A stretch of 64,000 nucleotides of DNA. Origin: Euryarchaeota archaeon UBA19 (GTDB taxonomy: Archaea; Thermoplasmatota; Poseidoniia; Poseidoniales; Thalassarchaeaceae). Below the pieces are notes generated by a model that made no database searches, was not told the origin of the DNA, and worked only from the letters and a program-made list of their open reading frames with translations. Positions within the stretch are counted from its first letter, which is position 1; each line of letters begins with the position of its first letter. The position numbers were made by a program, and so were the translations under genes. The stretch is taken from the NCBI GenBank assembly GCA_002502175.1, contig DAPQ01000075.1:11937-75936 (forward strand), given 5' to 3'. Of the stretch, positions 46,101 through 53,176 are shown one piece after another.

Positions 46101-46641
46101 TCAATGATGCAGCATAGAAAGAAAAGAAATTAGCGGCTATACCGGCCCTTTGGACATCGATTAATAGATTCTGTAAACTATCTCCTTCAGATAGTGCCAA
46201 TTCCGGCATAGAGGCGGCATAGGCCACAGAAACGTGAAACCCAGCGACCATAGAGAATAGGATTGTTGCTTCCTCATTTCTATTCGATTTTACAAGAATG
46301 AGTGTTGACATAGCCACGAATGCAAAAGTAGTTGCTAGTATGGCGTCAATAAATCCGAGTATTTCCAGGGCTATCGGTCCGACTGCAAAGAGTAGTACGA
46401 ATAGCGAGTTTCGGTTTAATGGTGAATCTTCTGGAAGGGCAGATACCCAAAACCTTCCCATTACAGCCGCTAACGCGGCTGCGACGGGGAGGATAACCAA
46501 CTTTCCTGTGTCAATCATCGCATCATCAGAGAGGGATGTGGCAGCGAAGAGTAACAGAAGTAATCCTGCTAACACCGCTGGTGCCGAAACCAGTCCATTG
46601 TACTGGCCGACGTCCCTCGTTTTCCCGTTTTCATAAGACAT
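37105..46641 (-). CDS. aglB: Giant AglB/STT3 oligosaccharyltransferase fused to surface repeats
   Basis: 3178 residues in one uninterrupted frame. Residues 1-340 add about nine transmembrane helices not normally found before the STT3 core. The core follows: SDPWYMKR (Asp398, first catalytic acidic motif), GLADHDS (Asp514-Asp516, second), and the signature WWDYG at 952-956. The AglB-type C-terminal globular part ends near VKVVKYYSGATIEG (about 1406). From about 1415 to 3130 there are repeated carboxypeptidase-regulatory/PEGA-like beta-sandwiches (G-x-V...DENGxYSF), a Gly-rich FTGxGxLSG-type beta repeat zone (about 1560-1780) and NEW3/CARDB domains. A last membrane helix (VIGIILAIILVFVVWYFT) closes the protein. 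Catalyses transfer of lipid-linked glycan to Asn in sequons; the tail may capture or present substrates. Confidence 0.9.
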   Translation of the reverse strand: MSYENGKTRDVGQYNGLVSAPAVLAGLLLLLFAATSLSDDAMIDTGKLVILPVAAALAAVMGRFWVSALPEDSPLNRNSLFVLLFAVGPIALEILGFIDAILATTFAFVAMSTLILVKSNRNEEATILFSMVAGFHVSVAYAASMPELALSEGDSLQNLLIDVQRAGIAANFFSFYAASLMLGTIFAVLFRGVLYDGGNGSLFDRLPKKIDFSEHRDILITSFILLIVNLIPLYSIATISDAATFEEHHYLGGVWALVTSVVVMFVAFCRAERWHVLGAVVAVNWLIYTLSHLVEIGVSLPEQLEFLAGNDFGGAFSWFFITFWLNVLAIILASSGRFGDIAPRREPSQFRLWWRDNSYSILVGSAVIVGLLIRTGWNVLPAMNANITGLWDMTGGSDPWYMKRVVDYIVAEHAHFIFDADRSYPSGGINPRPPLFSWCLALGGLALEWLTGIAAEEVVWWSVAGLPAIFGALIVLPVAGIANRLHSAQAGIFAAWLMALMPGHISHSTFGLADHDSFALLFLTLAIYFWVRALGEIGSERVFRDPSANPLYLVAGIREMWNRNPVMMSYATLAGISFSTVALGWKGFVYGPGILFLAFAFQIVLNMFRRRDSLPLTSAALQMMFTTFLIPLPFYIWPGLNLLWAPSGFQPMFYIVGFTIALGWVASSFRDKPWLLVLGSGGLLFGGILSALWILQTAEYYDGWDILFTGGFYFSKNKIFGTIGEAQAPSRGVLFASFGPIVTLIALGYAFILLWRGAREEKQGLSLVGLWVLIASYMAWTAGRFILNATPAMAVVGAIGIAALWNMADFSGFIKEWRRAGIGTPRARFRSARTASMKKPMIPALVLVFMLVATQHATYGIDSGIPRGETASGDVDQVIYDITPDVMRFDIGGLSLLDSSSYNPTANCGNGCWYMGTFGPGFNGGGWNMAYEWLSEQDSDEDFGQRPAFVSWWDYGFQALDSGEHPTVADNFQSGIPHSGGMLLSSSQEDTLAMFIATLAQGDRQYSGNGEFGEEFTQAIQNHLTTEQVEEFHDILSLGPGQKQFVIDRSLVLIYQNVQEVQDSSFTAGNLKITTDLMHGTILDENGLPTEPMWFVFKDGKQVGNATTNETEAKSIFDQARGSSQPYEEQTTHYEIGGYRYTADLIESYDDVSTNLHRANAKLGLSRAFLTTALTLDELVEMYHDISSQVVYEVQDYQGSLGETIERNNEIRYFAIDDRLYPLGGAYYADQSYHRGQTTGIFYAPTTLSGLDPNHYIESVYETQRGDRPTVFMSAERYEQEYMSDVVKQQSGAMEDSTDMIQLVDIQYQQTESFFETMVARIYVGYGTSSLGLTVDPSQPGPTWAISGTPGSPLENAFPLPGAMMNHFVIANWYDDGSDSPDEDNNSVPDIFDGGYAAIGRANSNVKVVKYYSGATIEGTVELDGIGPVPNARILIERDAFSGEEVPDENGTVTDQDPRTYWIPIGTVDADENGDYSFTVPAGKIRVSAFFGESDLRAARDELASGGGGMLQDVATESTIGERNVNLITGILGNVSGSQWLSETIINVSGEDGHSNGQALINGDIIVEPSFSTGRLIWNGAGSFSGQAITDAVVELSPAWDQIQMQPIMLETSTGSVNGPDLAFQGIGQVTFTGEGEVISNGLMTVNDFVGTHTQTILHGHSLAGSGEFTGRGTLSGVIDGEDIVDGDCNENGTMPENYSVCSLSDGDFLIEGAVNATGRFTSNGTSSFSQEHNGSSLIGAGVFTVDASNEELDSYGTLNGTGTFSGEGEFSGPMVQAGTFHLIDAIPGNYNVAVIFNDGTRIEIIDGFNVPFRGVPSLHQIDVAGGSISGTLTDENGNTLAGFVTMVHSESDNDTILGECSEVMYAPCMLTADENGSFEFGPIMPGEYTFALDMDEDGFNEVELRHEFDAEMDSQVEFPTPIPTVFDLRFSLSQIVDGSQTSVEGLENLTLVKSDNSAAPVIAVFDNVSGEYLAELSQGQWILSHDLSDSEQLWEQIDLESDISTSFTFRESMNVIGTVYYDTNAEVTNSTIQAEVVDFTQVIFHWENFTTTETTDANGVFNVVLPIGSVVDAAVFGSVLNVVNGTRFTVEEGMENITMVARPGYDVNGNLNLNRLGNYYSSNLEGWEQVTVFATNDDIDAVWHIDVTQFGTFNTILPEGNWTFTTDLEWLNATEATLMVDGENDTVEMYVYPAMSFLEIDFFLDNTGDNSVTNGTLVNYQFSIVPLENSAGLTINVAEDGEEWISQGFARVPVEAGSYRINVELSNARAGDIFGTRIMTGDAYFEVGFGGEVVSRSIGFDPEWKVDLTFTNESGGPLVDQLVRFINPENSGEVITRKTDMNGTLIDHLADGEWIVVIDSVETDTGVIEGVRTTITVSEQNANNAETISTSELASFSVRISDSNGIYLQDMDLKLTSNDGLGTVYLDSTDESGQTSGIISSGSWNIELNQTVDRTRYVISSIELLDGGLVAGENDLIDIIASTHYEMSGTIFWDHDDDDDADVGEGVPDVEILMTSEGHDNISQITNAAGEWSVFVPADTTWQVSTFREGFDQEMESIAMNAPNSVEIELTAGYVNIFGNVSHSDLSNIGEQVELILIPSHGMVRDRVVPDKVFEDGVWNGQWTASVEPGRWIIRATLESSNLVGMASIDADISDGGNVDIDLLYGGWLYLATQWLDFNGTQHHASESEIQGAEIIDEVEFILSSGAGVRWDAMLTEAGEISILMPTGMIGVEGSFSVDQMDRVMEYSTSKSINVPGSGTDLTASVTQDILFDRISNHTISATIVSVTGGELTDEGEFDDVQATLGDEGEYDSIEFTMSLDYLGHETVSSYTVSGNVAGTDGQYWSVEVWDQSVENWTSPFTFEFGLDSNNSTTYDNLLLRITPANQSTAQSLTNGHTVDIRFTSADGYQFEQEVIVRIPQFHDFELREPLLDVYGIRPGEELSIPLLFTNSGNGDERFEFVFDDTQLPPDWQRTGATSHTVGAFVDTTHTIKVIAPENATGTEDFIITISVTDKNNGTYPPLVIRVKTSLPVLEISNVYSNGDPLFGTIHTFTVVVENTGLVDAEKVKLVGTVRGKNVSSSVTQDVLSGDSVTYLIDINLTDFDGPSQEWFDFEISTEGQEFGEEPETVSKRYSLKAQAVDDSTPTTVIGIILAIILVFVVWYFTRSGSRRPGAPF

Positions 46642-46723
46642 TATTTTCTCACCGTCTATTTGCAGCCTAAAGGCTCAGCGTCGCGGCGACCCAAACTTCT
46701 GTTATAACCGTTCTCGGAGTTTA

Positions 46724-46738
46724 CGCTACGTAGTAGCG
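46724..46738. other. GC hairpin with GTA/TAC loop (family member 8)
   Basis: Perfect 6-bp inverted repeat CGCTAC/GTAGCG, loop TAC on the transcribed minus strand, 23 nt downstream of the purD stop and just beyond its T tract. Two weaker inverted repeats (46664-46675 and 46680-46690) lie closer to aglB. Confidence 0.75.
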
Positions 46739-46750
46739 AGCCTAGTTTTC

Positions 46751-46758
46751 AAAAAAAA
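46751..46758 (-). terminator. T-tract terminator of purD
   Basis: Eight consecutive T on the minus strand, 3 nt after the purD stop codon. Archaeal RNA polymerase terminates at such U-rich tracts without requiring a hairpin. A perfect hairpin follows 12 nt further downstream. Confidence 0.65.
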
Positions 46759-46761
46759 CGG

Positions 46762-48030
46762 TCAAAGTGCCCGATATGCAATATCTCTCCGATAATGTGA
46801 GCCGGCCAAATTGATTTCTTCGATAATGGCGTAGGCAGCGTTTACTGCAGTTGGAAGATCAGATGCCACAGCGGTTGCCGATAGGACTCTTCCCCCACTC
46901 GAAAGAAGTTTTTCTTCTTCATCCCGAAGGGTGCCGGCTTGGTGTACAAATGCGATAATTTCACCTTCTTCGATTCGAGTATTTTCGCCGGTAATTTCTC
47001 TACCGGTCTTTGAAGGACCTGGGTATCCTTCAGAGGCTAAAACTACAGTGACTGCGGACTTGTCAGAAAATATCGGATGATAACTCTCAATCCTACCCTC
47101 AGCAGCTGCTAGAAGCATTTCACCAAGGTCACTTTCTATCAGTGGAATTGTGACTTGAGTTTCTGGGTCTCCGAACCTAACATTGTATTCGACTACGCTC
47201 GGAGCACCTTCATCATTAATCATAAGCCCGACATAGAGAACTCCTCGATATGGAATTGGTTGATTGCGCAAATGATGATGCATTGGATTGACTATTTCCT
47301 GAATCACCCTTTGCCTCACTGATTCGGTTACAACAGGAGCTGGAGCATATGCACCCATGCCGCCAGTATTTGGCCCAGTGTCTCCATCTCCGACTCTCTT
47401 GTGATCTTGACTTGCGGGTAGGCAAATGTATCCGGATTCATCCATAATTACCAACATAGAAGCTTCCTCCCCTGCGAGGAATTCTTCTAAGAGTACAAAT
47501 CCATCAGTCGAAATCGATTCTCGGATGAAAACGCTAGCCTCCTCAAAATCCTCAGTTACCACCACGCCCTTTCCGGCAGCTAGTACATCTCGCTTGATTA
47601 CCCAGGGTGGTGAATATCGAGATAGGGCGCTATCGATGTCGGAATCTGACTTCAAAATTTGCACACCTGCTGTGGGTATTCCTAATTCTTCCATCACCTG
47701 CTTTGCGTAAATTTTGGAACCTTCTAATTCGGCACCTTCCGAATGAGGTCCAAAACTCGGTATCCCCTTTTCCCTTAATGAGTCTGAGAGTCCAGAAACC
47801 AACGGGGCTTCGGGGCCAACTACAACTAGGTCAACCGATAATTCAATTGCAAGTTCAACCACTGTGTTTACATCGGTAGCAGAAACATCATGATTGACTC
47901 CTAACATTGAGGTCCCTGCATTACCAGGACATGTATGAATTGAGTCGACTGAGGGGCTTTCCGAGAGCCCGATTGCGAGGGCGTGCTCTCTTCCTCCGCT
48001 TCCAACTATCAGCACCCTCAATCCGGCCAT
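46762..48030 (-). CDS. purD: Phosphoribosylamine-glycine ligase
   Basis: ATP-grasp enzyme of purine synthesis: phosphoribosylamine + glycine + ATP to GAR. Opens MAGLRVLIVGSGGREHALA, the PurD signature. It continues with HTCPGNAG, VVVGPEAPL, FGPHSEGAELEGSK, the ATP-grasp PPWVIKRDVLAAGKGVVV and the catalytic block DHKRVGDGDTGPNTGGMGAYAPAP, then VEYNVRFGDPETQ. The frame opens at ATG 48069, but ATG 48030 starts the conserved region (422 aa, normal length) and is preferred. Followed by a T-tract terminator. Confidence 0.96.
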   Translation of the reverse strand: MAGLRVLIVGSGGREHALAIGLSESPSVDSIHTCPGNAGTSMLGVNHDVSATDVNTVVELAIELSVDLVVVGPEAPLVSGLSDSLREKGIPSFGPHSEGAELEGSKIYAKQVMEELGIPTAGVQILKSDSDIDSALSRYSPPWVIKRDVLAAGKGVVVTEDFEEASVFIRESISTDGFVLLEEFLAGEEASMLVIMDESGYICLPASQDHKRVGDGDTGPNTGGMGAYAPAPVVTESVRQRVIQEIVNPMHHHLRNQPIPYRGVLYVGLMINDEGAPSVVEYNVRFGDPETQVTIPLIESDLGEMLLAAAEGRIESYHPIFSDKSAVTVVLASEGYPGPSKTGREITGENTRIEEGEIIAFVHQAGTLRDEEEKLLSSGGRVLSATAVASDLPTAVNAAYAIIEEINLAGSHYRRDIAYRAL

Positions 48031-48102
48031 ATTACATTCGCAATCGACTAGCAAATTAATGCATTGCAATAGTAAATCTCTTGCAACTTGGTGGTTGGAA
48101 GA

Positions 48103-48801
48103 TCAATATGGAACAGACTTCAATCCGAGTCTGTAGCCTATTATATTGAACGAGCGATGAATTATTGGGGTCAAAACAATGATTGCAATAATTGGTGGAG
48201 TTAAATCAGAATGCATCATTATCTGGTCTCTGAATAAAATTGCAGCAGCTAGGAATATGAAAATTGCAAAGGGAAGAGTGTCTAATAGAGGGGCTTTTGA
48301 ACTAACTTCTCCTTCCCTTTTCAGCCCCTGTCTGCGTTTTACAAAAGAACCCGCCATATCACCCAACATACAGGCTAACCCTAGGGTGAATCCAAGCACA
48401 AATGCAGCGCTCCATTCATTCCCAATCCAAAACCAATCCGAAGGTTCAGAGATTAACAATGGGTCGATGAATGGCCGGTTTGAGGAAGGAGTATTTCCTT
48501 CCCAAATGTAATGCGAAATCATAACCAGTATTCCAGAAAAGACGCCCCCTCCAATAAGCCCCTCCCAAGACTTACCATCACCTAGTAACCTATTCCCATC
48601 AGAATGAATTTTACCTCCATCGATCTTGTGGTTTTCAAAGCCGAATTTATCAGGAATCCATTTTCCAAAAAGCATTGCTCCTGTATTTGCTAAATATGCA
48701 GGCCCGTATAGAATTAAGACGGTTAGCACGTTAATCGCAAAATCTCCGGCTGTAGCATCGGGGAAAGCAAGGTCCGCCATGCTTGACATTAGTCCCGCCA
48801 T
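48103..48801 (-). CDS. carS: CDP-archaeol synthase
   Basis: Integral membrane enzyme that activates digeranylgeranylglyceryl phosphate with CTP to CDP-archaeol, the committed step in archaeal phospholipid synthesis. Family marks are YGPAYLANTGAMLFGK, GNRLLGDGKSWEGLIGG and GDMAGSFVKRRQGLKREGE...LLDTLPF, with about five membrane helices. The frame is open to ATG 48855, only 25 nt from the divergent gene. ATG 48801 (MAGLMSSMADL) leaves room for promoters and is closer to the usual N-terminus, but the start is uncertain. It lies upstream of purD on the same strand. Confidence 0.88.
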   Translation of the reverse strand: MAGLMSSMADLAFPDATAGDFAINVLTVLILYGPAYLANTGAMLFGKWIPDKFGFENHKIDGGKIHSDGNRLLGDGKSWEGLIGGGVFSGILVMISHYIWEGNTPSSNRPFIDPLLISEPSDWFWIGNEWSAAFVLGFTLGLACMLGDMAGSFVKRRQGLKREGEVSSKAPLLDTLPFAIFIFLAAAILFRDQIMMHSDLTPPIIAIIVLTPIIHRSFNIIGYRLGLKSVPY

Positions 48802-48880
48802 ATACTCATGCGAGAAGAACTCTCGGTTTCTTGCACATGCCGCCGATTCCTTCATTGATTACTTATTGTACGCGTCATCG

Positions 48881-50572
48881 ATGAGTAAATCGAAGACTAT
48901 GCTATTGGCAACATTTTTGCTAACCGCTTTAGCCACAACAACCTCCCTTAACGTCGTAGCACAACCATCCGAAATTATCATTGATTCAAGGGTTGAATGG
49001 ATTGAAGATCGCTCACTAGAGGTCGATTTACGAATCGTTTCCGGAGGTGATTTAACGCTTAATGGACTTACTCTCGATATAAACGACAGAGTGAATATTT
49101 ACGTGGAATCTGGCGGTATACTAAACGTCCAAAACTCACATATCCAAGATAATAATCCTCCGACTGGATTAGCAGGTTACGGATATTGGGATGAAGATAA
49201 TCGTTCGGCTGTATTAATCCCTGGTTCAGATTATGATGGAGCGTTCGATGCCACATTTTATTCGGGAGAAACTAGCACATTTTACGGAGGTCAGGCTATC
49301 ATCGAAGGGCAAGACCCCATCGATCTGAACGGTAGTGAATTTACCCTCTCTTTCGATTCCAATACAGACGATGTTTGGGTTGATTTAGTTGGATATGGAC
49401 ATCAATCAGTTCATCTTGCTACAGTAACCATGACTCCTGATGTAGGATCGGCCATTACCTACAACGCTATTGAATTAGAACATCGCAATATGATGGGCTT
49501 AGATCAGGATAGTGATACCTGTGTGTTAAATGTCGCCGGAACTGCTGATTTTGATGAGGCTTCAATTCTAGGGTGCATGGTGGTTGTTGATGGAATGATG
49601 ACCTTGCATTCAACCACAATAGACAGAACAGGACCAATCATTTCCAACAAGGATGCTGAACTTATTCTCAGTGGTCAAACTACATTCTCTATGAGTAAAG
49701 ATGACCATGATGTGCGTGCACATGCAAATTCAAGGTTGCATTGGGGAGAATATGTGTTAGGAAGTGGCGGCCACACAGACCGCTGGGAGAAAATCATGGA
49801 TTCTCAAGAAGTTCACTTTGATGCTGCTGGAGTTTTATTCAGGATTCTGAATTTTGGTCAATACGAAATAACTTCATCAACATATTTCAGCGATGAAAAC
49901 GGAGTGGGTCTTATTGACTCAGGCGATACTCGAACCGTTGAGATAGGTTGGGCAGATGGAAGTGTTTGGACTGAATCCGCGAGCATAGAAATCATTGAAT
50001 ATCGAACTGGATGGAATATGGATGAAACACTGGACGATTATGGCGGTGGAATAATCCCATTGACTTGGGATGAAATAATCGTAATCGACGGAAATACGCC
50101 ACAAATTGAATTTGTTTCGCTTGATTATCAAGAACCAACCGAGAGCGTTTCAAGAGGAAGTAGTGGCGTTGGCTTGATGGCAAAAATAGCAAATCGTGGA
50201 ACTGCTCCTGCCATTGTATACTTCACATGTGATGTTACTGAAACTGGAGCCGCGGCGCAAATGACAAGTTATCCAGGCGGTTTGGTGGAAGCAGGAGAGG
50301 AAGTCACAATTCAATTCTCTTGGATGAATAGCGATGTGGACAATGCAAGCTTGACCTGCGAGATACTTACACCTACCCAATTGGTAGATGAAGATGCATT
50401 TGGAGGCGGTACCGCTTCAAGCGAGCAAATTACCTGGGTTGATGCAGAAGATGATGAAGATGGTTCAATTCTACCTGTTGTTGTTGCGTTTGCAATAGCG
50501 GTTGTAGCAATGGCAGCGTTCTTCTTCAGGATGACAAAATCATCTGAAGAGGATGAAGAAGAATTGTATTAG
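48881..50572 (+). CDS. Secreted C-terminally anchored surface protein
   Basis: 563 residues from ATG 48881, which directly starts a signal peptide (MSKSKTMLLATFLLTALATTTSLNVVAQ). The frame is open further upstream, but that part is antisense to carS. Residues about 35-300 have beta-helix-like strands (LTLNGLTLDINDRVNIYVESGG, LHSTTIDRTGP). About 420-520 there is a CARDB-type sandwich (RGTAPAIVYFTCDVTETG). A membrane helix (ILPVVVAFAIAVVAMAAFFF) and a short acidic tail end the protein. Function unknown. The stop overlaps the convergent gene by 4 nt. Confidence 0.8.
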   Translation: MSKSKTMLLATFLLTALATTTSLNVVAQPSEIIIDSRVEWIEDRSLEVDLRIVSGGDLTLNGLTLDINDRVNIYVESGGILNVQNSHIQDNNPPTGLAGYGYWDEDNRSAVLIPGSDYDGAFDATFYSGETSTFYGGQAIIEGQDPIDLNGSEFTLSFDSNTDDVWVDLVGYGHQSVHLATVTMTPDVGSAITYNAIELEHRNMMGLDQDSDTCVLNVAGTADFDEASILGCMVVVDGMMTLHSTTIDRTGPIISNKDAELILSGQTTFSMSKDDHDVRAHANSRLHWGEYVLGSGGHTDRWEKIMDSQEVHFDAAGVLFRILNFGQYEITSSTYFSDENGVGLIDSGDTRTVEIGWADGSVWTESASIEIIEYRTGWNMDETLDDYGGGIIPLTWDEIIVIDGNTPQIEFVSLDYQEPTESVSRGSSGVGLMAKIANRGTAPAIVYFTCDVTETGAAAQMTSYPGGLVEAGEEVTIQFSWMNSDVDNASLTCEILTPTQLVDEDAFGGGTASSEQITWVDAEDDEDGSILPVVVAFAIAVVAMAAFFFRMTKSSEEDEEELY

Positions 50573-51771
50573 CAGCTCGAGACTTGAGTCCAAGACTCAT
50601 CTGTATCTGAGCCATCATCTCCACCACCAAATTCTGCAAGTTCGTAATATGTGGTTGACACGTGGGCGGTACGATCTCCCCACGGTGGCCCTTGAGTTGC
50701 GGATACGGTGAACTCGTAGCAGCCGAAATCAGACTCTTCCCAATCTTCTCTGGGTATGAATTGCATGTTAATTGCGATATCTTCTACGGAGCCATCGAGA
50801 ACTATCTCTGAACCGAAATCCCCCACAACTGCCGAACCAGAACCATATTCTCCATTCATTGAATCCCATGTGGCATCACCGTTGATTACTGTCACCGTAG
50901 GATAAGAAATAGCAGTCACCCCATCCTTGGATAGGGTCGCAGTAAGTTCGAAATTAGCGTGGGGCAAGGGCGCGGGAGGATTTCCTACGTTAGTTTGTAA
51001 TCCGACCCATGCTTTCAGACCTACACCGATAACACAACTGTCTTTATTTCCTGAGCAATCATTCCCTTGACCCATTGCGCCAACCGCGAGATTTTGTGTT
51101 GTGTCAACAGTTCTTGCCAAGTGACCAGAATTCAATATAAAAGAGTCCGAAGAACTACCTGAATCTACAGTTACGATGTAACGAGAATCGGTAGCCGCAT
51201 TACCAGAGTAGAATTCATCTATTGGAAGAACCAATCTGCCGTATTTTCCGTTTGCATCATTGAGGTTTATTGACAAGGGCATGACTGATTCCCAGACTTT
51301 TTCTCCACCGTAGGTTATCGACACATCAGCATCACCTGAAGATCCGCCGAAAAATCCGCCCGATTCTCGGATAGTGAGGGTTATTGTTTCAGCGTCTGAT
51401 GATAAATCGCTGTCCGTAATCGTAAGTGAGCTGGAAAAGAGACTACTGGATATGAATGGTGAAGCAAGTAGAAGCAAGATTGTTACAGAAATAACTTCGG
51501 TAAATTTCCTATTTACTCCATCCCAAATAAGGAACCACCCCGCTCCCGCTAATAGAATTGGCACTATAATTGCCAAGGCATATTCACTCTGAATTGATGG
51601 GAGTGAGTATAACCACATCGATACTATTGACACTACTGCCAAACCAATTCCGATATAGAGGGAGTTAGGTACTAAGGTCTTTTTTTCTGCTTCAGGGGCC
51701 GCTACAGCGACTATCTCATCTGCTGGTTGTTGAACGTCCATAGCCTTCTTCAGCAATCCGCCATCACTCAT
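50569..51771 (-). CDS. Membrane protein with C-terminal ectodomain
   Basis: 400 residues. A short cytosolic N-terminus (MSDGGLLKKAMDVQQ) is followed by three hydrophobic helices (YIGIGLAVVSIVSMWLY, YALAIIVPILLAGAGWFLIW, VISVTILLLLASPFISSSLF). About 280 extracytosolic residues then follow, mostly beta-sandwich-like and Ser/Gly/Asp-rich, with Cys pairs (CSGNKDSC) and a C-terminal Cys. No family recognised. Confidence 0.75.
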   Translation of the reverse strand: MSDGGLLKKAMDVQQPADEIVAVAAPEAEKKTLVPNSLYIGIGLAVVSIVSMWLYSLPSIQSEYALAIIVPILLAGAGWFLIWDGVNRKFTEVISVTILLLLASPFISSSLFSSSLTITDSDLSSDAETITLTIRESGGFFGGSSGDADVSITYGGEKVWESVMPLSINLNDANGKYGRLVLPIDEFYSGNAATDSRYIVTVDSGSSSDSFILNSGHLARTVDTTQNLAVGAMGQGNDCSGNKDSCVIGVGLKAWVGLQTNVGNPPAPLPHANFELTATLSKDGVTAISYPTVTVINGDATWDSMNGEYGSGSAVVGDFGSEIVLDGSVEDIAINMQFIPREDWEESDFGCYEFTVSATQGPPWGDRTAHVSTTYYELAEFGGGDDGSDTDESWTQVSSC

Positions 51772-51824
51772 GTCAGTAACCTCTCAATTGAGCAAGGCGT
51801 CCCTAGCGTCGGTTATCAACCCAA

Positions 51825-51841
51825 TGCCACCATAGGTGGCA
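51825..51841. other. GC hairpin with ATA/TAT loop (family member 9)
   Basis: Perfect 7-bp inverted repeat TGCCACC/GGTGGCA with an ATA loop, 19 nt past the stop of the minus-strand gene at 51861. It is 53 nt upstream of the next minus-strand start. Confidence 0.8.
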
Positions 51842-51860
51842 GAGCACAGATTATCGATGA

Positions 51861-52802
51861 TTAGAACAAACGTGCATCTAGAGGTTCTAACTCATCTGAT
51901 TCCTCATCATTGGTTAGCCTTGAAGATCTACCTGCAAATGCTGCTGCTGCTAGAGCTGAAATCATCAATGTACCAATCAATTCGAAGCCAGGAAGGTAAA
52001 CACCTCTAATGTAAATCGTCATGGTTTGAATTTGGTAATTCGGGATACCTTCCGTTCTCACCGAATATTCAGACGTGGCTTTGAATTGTAATGAGAAATA
52101 AGTATCCGTCCAACCTTGGTTCTTTGGAGTTCTCATCTGAACTCTAATCTTCTCTGGAGGAGCCATAGATTCGATTTCTACACTGACCAATGGAATGCTT
52201 AGTTGGAATCCATCATCATTCAACTGATCATAATTTTCAATTTCAATATTGAATCGGTCCAGAGCATTGCCATCGTTATAGACATCGAAAACCAAGTTGT
52301 AATCGACCTTCGGACGTAATTGCAAGAAAGCGACTTCAGATGCTACTCGAAGTCGGCTGAACTGGCGAATAATCGCCATTACGTTAGCAGCTGATGGTTC
52401 GCTGGTAACAGGGACTCCATTAGCCATTGTCACCTCGGCACTGACCGTTACTTGGTGCTGTCCTTCAGGCGCTCTAAGTTCAGCCCTAACTAGAACTTGG
52501 AAGGACACCTCAGAGCCTCCTCCAATAGACATAGTAGCGGGTCCGGAGAAGGCCAATACGCCGGCTTGAATCTGAATCCTAACCTTTTCTTGATGAACGG
52601 TTGGATTCTCAATTCGGCAATTGATAATACTCGATCTAGTTGCACCCGGATATACATCAATTGGTTGCGGTTGGTCGCATGTCAGGGTGATGTCAGGAAC
52701 TGCACCTTGAGCCTGAACAGGTGTTGCTGCAGCCCATGTGCTTAGGAAGTACACTAGCAGTATCATTAGGGCAGGTCGAACCTTGCTTGCAGTGCTCATC
52801 AT
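51861..52802 (-). CDS. Anchored NEW3/CARDB-type surface protein
   Basis: 313 residues. Signal peptide (LMILLVYFLSTWAAATPVQA), two beta-sandwich domains of the NEW3/CARDB kind (IENPTVHQEKVRIQIQAG; VDYNLVFDVYNDGNALDRFNIEI), a C-terminal hydrophobic helix (LIGTLMISALAAAAFAG) and a short acidic tail. Such domains are usually accessory, mediating protein-protein or S-layer contact. It is the last gene before the tRNA-containing spacer. Confidence 0.75.
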   Translation of the reverse strand: MMSTASKVRPALMILLVYFLSTWAAATPVQAQGAVPDITLTCDQPQPIDVYPGATRSSIINCRIENPTVHQEKVRIQIQAGVLAFSGPATMSIGGGSEVSFQVLVRAELRAPEGQHQVTVSAEVTMANGVPVTSEPSAANVMAIIRQFSRLRVASEVAFLQLRPKVDYNLVFDVYNDGNALDRFNIEIENYDQLNDDGFQLSIPLVSVEIESMAPPEKIRVQMRTPKNQGWTDTYFSLQFKATSEYSVRTEGIPNYQIQTMTIYIRGVYLPGFELIGTLMISALAAAAFAGRSSRLTNDEESDELEPLDARLF

Positions 52803-53176
52803 CTCGGGGCCGACTTAGGCCGTATTTAGGGGTTAGCACCGTCGGCTTCGCTGTATTCCATTTTCTAACCACTAATTCTTGTTTGAGATTACAGTTTGAT
52901 TCAGATATTTTTTGACCGTGATTAATCAGCGAAATTAGGATAATTTGGTGGACCCGACCGGATTTGAACCGATGGCCACTCGGTTATGAGCCGAGCGCTC
53001 TAACCAACTGAGCTACGGGTCCTAACTGACTCTCGACAGCATCAGCGAGATGAACCTTATTCTCCTTCAGCAAGAAAATTTCAGTCAAAAAAGCCCTAAG
53101 TTGATTCAGAATTATTGACGAATATCTCTGTTTCCAAACACTGAATATTCAAGCATTAGAAACCTGTCGGCAACTC
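52803..53176. other. 374-nt spacer holding a tRNA gene
   Basis: Between the divergent surface-protein gene (minus) and the OB-fold gene (plus). The only recognised element is the tRNA at 52946-53022. The remainder is AT-rich and presumably contains promoters for three transcripts; I see no perfect hairpin of 6 bp or more here. Confidence 0.6.
52946..53022 (-). tRNA. tRNA with CAT anticodon (elongator Met or Ile2)
   Basis: Complete cloverleaf on the minus strand: acceptor GGACCCG/CGGGTCC, D-arm TAGCTCAGTTGGTTAGAGC, anticodon stem CTCGG/CCGAG around loop CTCATAA (anticodon CAT at 52986-52988), T-arm ATCGGTTCAAATCCGGT. Discriminator A and an encoded 3' CCA (52946-52948) are present; no intron. 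The GGACCCG acceptor resembles lysidine/agmatidine-type Ile2 tRNAs at least as much as elongator Met, so the amino acid identity is undecided. It is not an initiator tRNA, because the anticodon stem lacks the three G-C pairs. Confidence 0.95.

Noticed and set aside
37105..46641. Assembly chimera or two genes joined by a missed stop
   Set aside because: The frame is continuous over 9.5 kb with uniform codon use, and the domains pass smoothly from the AglB C-terminal part into the repeats. Still worth confirming in relatives.
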